Shown here: positions 5,351-8,939 of the stretch, piece by piece
Layout of the letters: each line of letters starts with the position of its first letter
Position numbering within the stretch: the stretch's first letter is position 1
Source: Elusimicrobiota bacterium
GTDB lineage: Bacteria; Elusimicrobiota; Elusimicrobia; Elusimicrobiales; Elusimicrobiaceae
Assembly (NCBI GenBank): GCA_031259485.1
Contig: JAIRLH010000113.1
Coordinates: 1 to 8,939, forward strand
Reading direction: 5' to 3'
DNA: 8,939 bases
Notes under the pieces: generated by a model
The model's input: the letters and a program-made list of their open reading frames with translations, nothing else
Database searches by the model: none
What the model was told of the DNA's origin: nothing
Program-made: the position numbers and the translations under genes

Positions 5351-5968
5351 TCTGCCCGTATAAGGCGCGGCTTCTTTGAGCATAAGCCCTTTTTTTGCAA
5401 AGCCTAAAGTATAAGTTGTGTGTGCTCGCACCGGTCTCGGCAGATAAAGCCGCGCGTCGTCCATATCAAGGCCCGTGGGGCCGTCTATGCTCACTATATT
5501 GCGGCATGTGTTAATGACGTCAACGACTTCCTGCATAAGCCCGCCGTCCGCGCGCGCAGAGGCGCCGATACCAAGCAAAGCGTCAATGGCCACATAAGTT
5601 TTTGCCGCGGCTTTTTTGAGTGCGGCCGGATTATCAATTTCCTTTACCGAAACATGACACACGAAGGCGCGCTTTAAATTACGTAATACAAGCTCTTTAT
5701 ATTCACCATTTGCTTGCGGAATTATATAGCATACAACTGGCACTTTATGCTCGGCCAGACAGCGGGCCAGCACAAGGCCGTCCCCGCCGTTATTGCCCGG
5801 GCCGCAGAAGACTGTGGCCTGATATTCCCTGAACGGGCGGAAATAATTATTCAGTATTTCCTGCGCGCAGAGGCGGCCGGCATTTTCCATCAGCAAATCG
5901 GCATTGAGGCCGTTTTTAAATAAATTGGCCTCATATGCCAGCATTTCTTTGATGGAAACTGTTTTCAT
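5303..5968 (-). CDS. nnrE: NAD(P)H-hydrate epimerase (YjeF N-terminal domain protein)
   Basis: The enzyme interconverts R and S forms of damaged NAD(P)H hydrates so the S form can be dehydrated back to NAD(P)H. The 221 residues correspond to the YjeF N-terminal fold: LLMENAG (25-31), the nucleotide loop GPGNNGGDG (56-64), Asp129 in DALLGIGA, and the IDGPTGLD motif (161-168). The ADP/ATP-dependent dehydratase domain that is fused in E. coli Nnr is absent, so it must be encoded elsewhere. The start is ATG 5968, sharing one base with the stop of the preceding membrane-protein gene (TGATG). A longer open frame up to 6328 exists, but it only shadows that upstream gene. It is the last gene of the sppA operon, and its 3' end overlaps tilS. 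Confidence 0.9.
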   Translation of the reverse strand: MKTVSIKEMLAYEANLFKNGLNADLLMENAGRLCAQEILNNYFRPFREYQATVFCGPGNNGGDGLVLARCLAEHKVPVVCYIIPQANGEYKELVLRNLKRAFVCHVSVKEIDNPAALKKAAAKTYVAIDALLGIGASARADGGLMQEVVDVINTCRNIVSIDGPTGLDMDDARLYLPRPVRAHTTYTLGFAKKGLMLKEAAPYTGRLTVLDIFGEVCRHCR

Positions 5969-6534
5969 CACCGGAAGATCAGCCAGAAAATAAAACCTAT
6001 AAACAAAACGCCAAGCGTAAACAAGCTGACAATCGAAGGGATCAAAGAGGCGGCCAGCGCGAAAAAAGTACCTGTTTTGGAAAGCCCGTAAGCATGGTGC
6101 ATCATGAATAAAATCACAAAAAGCTGCAGGATTAAGACGGCTATTACAACCAAAGCGCGCAGCGCGGCCAGCTGCGGCACGGCCGCCGAGCACAGCGCAA
6201 AGGCGACCAGCAGGGTTTTGGTAAACTCCGAAAGCCCTATCAGCACAAACAGCCCCGCCGCGCGGCCTTTGCCGGTGGTGATTTCCAGAAACAGATGCGC
6301 CGAAGACGCAAAGAAGAACCCCGCGCATAAATTAAAAAATAAAAAGCCGGCCGCGCCCGCCGTGAAAGCCTCGGAAGTTGCGCCGCCGTCTTCAAGGGCA
6401 AGCATCATCATGAGGCTCAGCGCGCCGGCAAGATAGCCTAGCAGCGCCAAACCCAGCCGGCGTTCCTGCATAATTTTATTTATTTCAAGCGCTGGATTGA
6501 GCGCGAAATTAAAGACAGTATTAAAAAATTTCAT
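5968..6534 (-). CDS. Yip1-like polytopic membrane protein
   Basis: A 188-residue, very hydrophobic protein with about five membrane segments (roughly residues 27-46, 58-80, 92-115, 123-147 and 156-185). It begins with a short N-terminal region (FFNTVFNFALNPALEINKIM) of the kind that precedes the membrane part of bacterial Yip1-domain proteins. The role of these proteins in bacteria is unknown; I assign the family by overall pattern only. ATG 6534 has AAGGCGG about seven bases upstream, overlapping the sppA stop region, and its TGA overlaps the nnrE ATG. It is therefore the tightly coupled middle gene of the sppA operon, which hints at a membrane-linked role beside the peptidase. Confidence 0.7.
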   Translation of the reverse strand: MKFFNTVFNFALNPALEINKIMQERRLGLALLGYLAGALSLMMMLALEDGGATSEAFTAGAAGFLFFNLCAGFFFASSAHLFLEITTGKGRAAGLFVLIGLSEFTKTLLVAFALCSAAVPQLAALRALVVIAVLILQLFVILFMMHHAYGLSKTGTFFALAASLIPSIVSLFTLGVLFIGFIFWLIFR

Positions 6535-6546
6535 GAAAAACCGCCT

Positions 6547-7665
6547 TTATAAAGTCCACAGATAAGATACTTTGGGCGTGGCAAGCTCTTCCACTTTGCT
6601 CAGGGAAAGTTTGCCGTCAAGGCCCGACGCGCTCAATGTGAGCAGGTCAAAAAAGTCATTGACGCGCGGATGCAGGATTTTGATATCCTTTATGTTTGTT
6701 AGGTCTGAAAGGTACTCCCGCGCTTTATCTTCCCCGCCGAGATCATCAATAAACCCGAGCGTTTTGGCGCGCGCGCCGGTAAAGATTCTACCGTCTGCAT
6801 AAATAGAAAGCACCGTGTCGCTTACATTGGGACGGCCTGTTTTTACCGCATTGTAGAACTGCTGATAAGTTTCGCCGATCATCTCCTGCAGGAGGGCGGC
6901 TTCCTCCTCGCTCATGGGGCGGTAAAAAGCGCCGATGTCTTTGTGTCTGCCTGATTTTATGGGTACAAATTTTACGCCGATTTTATCCAGCAGCCCCTCA
7001 AAATTGCTTGCCTGCAAAATCACGCCGATGGATCCCGTCATCGTGCCGGGCTGGGCTATTACCCTGTCGGCCGCCATGGCGATGTAAAAACCGCCGCTTG
7101 CCGCGACGTCGCGCATTAAGGCGACGGCCGGCTTGCTTTTGGATTTGAAGTATAAAACTGCATCGTAAATATCCTGCACGGCCGCCACAGTGCCGCCGGG
7201 CGAATTAATATCAAGCAGCAGGGCTTTTATTTCTTTTTTGTCAGCCAGCGTTCTTATCCGTTTTGCAAGCGAAGACGCGCTCTGAAATGCGCTGAATCCA
7301 TTGTCTGTCCCTTCCTGTATCGTGCCGCGGAGTTTCACGACTGCGGCCCCTTCTTCCGCGCGGGCGGAGAAGCCCGGGATAAACCACATTTTATTTATGG
7401 CATTGCCTTCTTCCACTGCGGCCGCTTCCGGCTGCTTAGAGACGCCGTAAAAAATTATATAAAGCCCGCTCAGCATTGAAACGGAAAATATGCACGTGAG
7501 CAAAAACAACCATATTTTGAGGGCTTTGTTATTATTTTCCTCCGGCGCAAGCGCGATATCCTGCGGCTCGGGCCGCGTTTCAGGCTCGCCCGCGTACTGC
7601 GCGCCGTGCGGGCTCTGCGGCTGCTGCGCAGACGGCAAATCATTGGTATTATTATTTTCTTCCAT
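6547..7665 (-). CDS. sppA: Signal peptide peptidase SppA (S49 family, short type)
   Basis: A membrane-anchored serine protease that degrades cleaved signal peptides and membrane-associated fragments. Its 372 residues have a Pro/Gln/Asn/Glu-rich cytoplasmic tail (1-48), one transmembrane helix (about 49-73) and an extracytoplasmic S49 domain. Motifs: DINSPGG (152-158), nucleophile Ser190 in RDVAASGGFYIA, and general base Lys242 in SGRHKDIG. The 52-residue Ser-to-Lys spacing agrees with the Bacillus-type enzyme (Ser147/Lys199 there, from memory), so this is the half-length form that assembles as an oligomer. ATG 7665 has GGAGG 11 bases upstream, slightly long spacing. It is the first gene of the operon with the Yip1-like protein and nnrE, divergent from dapA. 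Confidence 0.94.
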   Translation of the reverse strand: MEENNNTNDLPSAQQPQSPHGAQYAGEPETRPEPQDIALAPEENNNKALKIWLFLLTCIFSVSMLSGLYIIFYGVSKQPEAAAVEEGNAINKMWFIPGFSARAEEGAAVVKLRGTIQEGTDNGFSAFQSASSLAKRIRTLADKKEIKALLLDINSPGGTVAAVQDIYDAVLYFKSKSKPAVALMRDVAASGGFYIAMAADRVIAQPGTMTGSIGVILQASNFEGLLDKIGVKFVPIKSGRHKDIGAFYRPMSEEEAALLQEMIGETYQQFYNAVKTGRPNVSDTVLSIYADGRIFTGARAKTLGFIDDLGGEDKAREYLSDLTNIKDIKILHPRVNDFFDLLTLSASGLDGKLSLSKVEELATPKVSYLWTL

Positions 7666-7719
7666 ATTAAAAAAAGCCTCCGTTCGCCCTGTGCCAGCGG
7701 CAGTTTCAAATCATAATAA

Positions 7720-7725
7720 ATTATA
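7720..7725 (-). promoter_or_regulatory. -10 box for the sppA operon
   Basis: A perfect TATAAT on the minus strand, with an AT-rich but poor -35 region upstream. Transcription would start near 7713, giving a leader of about 48 bases that includes the GGAGG ribosome site at 7681-7677. Confidence 0.4.
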
Positions 7726-7734
7726 CAAATAAAA

Positions 7735-7743
7735 TGATACAAT
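7735..7743 (+). promoter_or_regulatory. Extended -10 promoter for dapA
   Basis: TGATACAAT on the plus strand fits an extended -10 (TG-N-TACAAT, 5/6), which can work without a good -35. The start would be near 7750, just before the ribosome site GGAGGAG (7755-7761). Confidence 0.45.
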
Positions 7744-7763
7744 TTATTTTATTTGGAGGAGTT

Positions 7764-8648
7764 ATGTTTGATGGAGTTTTGACGGCTTTAATCACGCCTT
7801 TTAAGAACGGCAAAATTGATTTTGATTCTTTTGAAAAATTAATAGACAGGCAGTTTTCCGCCGGAGTAAGCGGTTTTGTTTTGCTCGGCACCACGGCGGA
7901 AACGCCTTCTTTGACCGTTGCGGAAAAAGAGGAAATTATCAAATTTGCCACTCAAAAAATTAATAAAAATGCGAAAATTATTATCGGAGCCGGCAGCAAC
8001 AGCACCGCGACGACTTTGAAAAATATTGAAACCGCGGCAAAATATTCCCCTGATGCTTTGCTTGTAGTAACTCCGTATTACAACAAACCGAATTTGAGCG
8101 GAATGATTGCGCATTTTACAATGTGCGCCCAGGCAAAGCTGCCGATTGTTTTGTATCATATTCCCGGCCGAACGGGGCAAAAATTATCCGTTAAATTCTT
8201 CAGCGAACTGCTTTCGGCCGTGCCGGCGATCAAGGCTGTCAAGGAATCCGATTATGATATAAATCATATTACTGAAATAGCGGTAAAATTCGGAGGAAGC
8301 CGGCTTGAATACATTTGCGGCAACGACGAGCTTTTGCCGGTGTTTTTGGGCCTGGGCAGCAATGCTATAATTTCCGCCGGAGCAAATTCCTTCGCGCCGG
8401 CTTTTGTGAAAATTTGCAGGCTTTTTGCGGACGGCAAAACGCAAGAAGCGATGCAAACTTTCCGCGCGGTTTTCCCGCTTGTGGGCGCGAGCTATTTTGA
8501 AGTTAACCCGACCTGCCCCAAATATATTTTGGAAAAGCTCGGCGTTTGCTCACAGGAAGTCCGCCTGCCTTTGGGCCCGCTCTCGCCGGAAACGAAGCAA
8601 AAAATAGACGCGGTTTTGAATTCTGCCGACAAAAATGTTATAATTTAA
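7764..8648 (+). CDS. dapA: 4-hydroxy-tetrahydrodipicolinate synthase
   Basis: It condenses pyruvate with aspartate-4-semialdehyde in the first committed step to diaminopimelate and lysine, supplying peptidoglycan. The 294 residues match the E. coli enzyme length (292). Visible are the GTTAETPSLT loop (42-51), Tyr106 (TPYYNKPN), Tyr131 with the carboxylate-binding Arg136 (YHIPGRTG), and the Schiff-base lysine Lys160 in AVKESD. ATG 7764 is chosen because GGAGGAG lies immediately upstream; the ATG at 7734 would put the promoter and ribosome site inside the gene. It is transcribed alone, divergent from sppA. Two bases after its stop comes the ATG of a methionine-rich small frame, and a strong terminator lies at 8773-8804. 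Confidence 0.97.
   Translation: MFDGVLTALITPFKNGKIDFDSFEKLIDRQFSAGVSGFVLLGTTAETPSLTVAEKEEIIKFATQKINKNAKIIIGAGSNSTATTLKNIETAAKYSPDALLVVTPYYNKPNLSGMIAHFTMCAQAKLPIVLYHIPGRTGQKLSVKFFSELLSAVPAIKAVKESDYDINHITEIAVKFGGSRLEYICGNDELLPVFLGLGSNAIISAGANSFAPAFVKICRLFADGKTQEAMQTFRAVFPLVGASYFEVNPTCPKYILEKLGVCSQEVRLPLGPLSPETKQKIDAVLNSADKNVII
8616..8644 (+). promoter_or_regulatory. Consensus promoter inside the 3' end of dapA
   Basis: TTGAAT (8616-8621, 4/6) and a perfect TATAAT (8639-8644) are separated by exactly 17 bases. The expected start is about 8651, the A of the small frame's ATG. A transcript from here to the terminator would be about 150 bases: a leader RNA for the gene at 8839, or a free small RNA. 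Confidence 0.55.
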
Positions 8649-8650
8649 AC

Positions 8651-8743
8651 ATGAATAAATTTTTATCTTGCAAAGCGATGATGGCAAAAATGAGCGCTAT
8701 GATGATGCGCCCGTTTTCTTTTGCCTTGCGGATAAAACCTTAA
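8651..8743 (+). CDS. Methionine-rich 30-residue small ORF (candidate leader peptide)
   Basis: The frame encodes MNKFLSCKAMMAKMSAMMMR followed by ten further residues, with seven Met in the first nineteen codons (1, 10, 11, 14, 17, 18, 19). It has no ribosome site of its own. It could be read leaderless from the promoter at 8616-8644, or by reinitiation from dapA, whose stop ends two bases earlier. A strong intrinsic terminator follows 29 bases after its stop, and a secreted-protein gene begins after that. Clustered codons for one amino acid ahead of a terminator are the hallmark of ribosome-mediated attenuators, so a methionine-sensing leader peptide is the attractive reading. It may equally be a chance frame in a small RNA or in the dapA 3' UTR. 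Confidence 0.35.
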   Translation: MNKFLSCKAMMAKMSAMMMRPFSFALRIKP

Positions 8744-8772
8744 TGATTTAGAAAGTATAGAAATTGAATAAG

Positions 8773-8804
8773 AACCCGTCAGGCAAAAGCCTGACGGGTT
8801 TTTT
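8773..8804 (+). terminator. Strong intrinsic terminator after dapA / attenuator candidate
   Basis: A perfect 12-bp stem (AACCCGTCAGGC with GCCTGACGGGTT, loop AAAA) followed by a T run to 8804. It ends the dapA transcript and the short transcript from the promoter at 8616-8644. The 5' arm can alternatively pair with GCCTTGCGG at 8723-8731, inside the Met-rich frame. Confidence 0.93.
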
Positions 8805-8838
8805 GTTTTCTAAAATCAAGCAAAAGAGTAAAACAATT

Positions 8839-8939
8839 ATGACAATTTATAGATATCTTAAACAGAAAGTCCTGCCGATATTTTTAGCTTCTGCAATATT
8901 ATGTAATTTAAGTCTGGAGAGTTTCGGGCAGGCAATTAA
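8839..8939 (+). CDS. Start of a probable secreted protein, cut by right edge
   Basis: An open frame of 33 codons continues past the window. It begins MTIYRYLKQK and is followed by a hydrophobic stretch (VLPIFLASAILCNLSL, residues 11-26) and ESFGQA, a typical Sec signal peptide with cleavage likely after Gly30 or Ala32. Cys22 is not in a proper lipobox. A weak purine run (AGAG, 8825-8828) lies ten bases upstream. The function cannot be told from this fragment. It sits 34 bases beyond the terminator, with no evident promoter of its own in that gap, so it may depend on read-through. Confidence 0.6.
   Translation, partial: MTIYRYLKQKVLPIFLASAILCNLSLESFGQAI

Noticed and set aside
5969..6328. Open extension of the nnrE frame upstream of ATG 5968
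   Set aside because: It overlaps the Yip1-like gene in another frame and its sequence has no NnrE or other family features; the TGATG junction gives a normal start.
7734..7763. Upstream ATG extending dapA by ten codons
   Set aside because: The extension would contain the extended -10 and the GGAGGAG ribosome site, and family proteins begin near MFDGVLTALITPF.
1..8939. CRISPR array, prophage genes or a defence island
   Set aside because: No regularly spaced repeats, integrase, phage structural genes or nuclease/helicase clusters were seen on either strand; apart from the IS the genes are housekeeping or common accessory types.

Overview
The window looks like chromosomal DNA of a Gram-negative, probably gut-associated bacterium. 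My best guess is the phylum Elusimicrobiota (Elusimicrobium-like). That rests on the free-standing type IV pilin-like gene, the mix of alanine-rich GC-leaning coding regions with AT-rich spacers, and the general look of the proteins. It is inference, not a measured placement.

Layout, left to right. 1-470: the 5' end of an insertion sequence on the minus strand, running off the left edge. Its zinc-ribbon transposase appears damaged: a one-base shift in an A6 run four bases after the start, plus a lost zinc-ligand cysteine. 471-663: AT-rich spacer without a gene. 664-1197 (minus): a single type IV pilin-like gene with its own consensus promoter. 1275-1496: spacer rich in hairpins that ends, on the minus strand, in an intrinsic terminator; it may be a structured RNA. 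1497-4014 (minus): tRNA-Val(CAC), a MarC-family membrane protein and dnaX, packed with no visible terminator between them. 4166-4543 (minus): a stand-alone receiver-domain response regulator, divergent from tilS (4619-5350, plus), which encodes an unusually short tRNA(Ile)-lysidine synthase. tilS overlaps nnrE (NAD(P)HX epimerase) tail to tail. nnrE is the last gene of a minus-strand operon sppA - Yip1-like membrane protein - nnrE (7665 down to 5303). dapA (7764-8648, plus) diverges from sppA. It is followed by a consensus promoter, a 30-codon methionine-rich reading frame, a strong terminator, and the start of a secreted protein at the right edge.

Most genes are housekeeping: replication clamp loader, tRNA modification, nicotinamide-cofactor repair, membrane proteolysis and lysine/diaminopimelate synthesis. 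The most interesting points are small. (1) An A9 run in dnaX where a slip in either direction meets a stop within three codons, so a tau/gamma pair by slippage is expected. (2) The Met-rich leader plus terminator after dapA, with a possible alternative antiterminator helix, which has the geometry of a methionine-sensing attenuator. (3) The hairpin cluster below dnaX, where the terminator loop is perfectly complementary over 9 bases to an upstream segment. (4) The frameshifted IS. (5) The very short TilS. No CRISPR array, prophage or defence island is visible.
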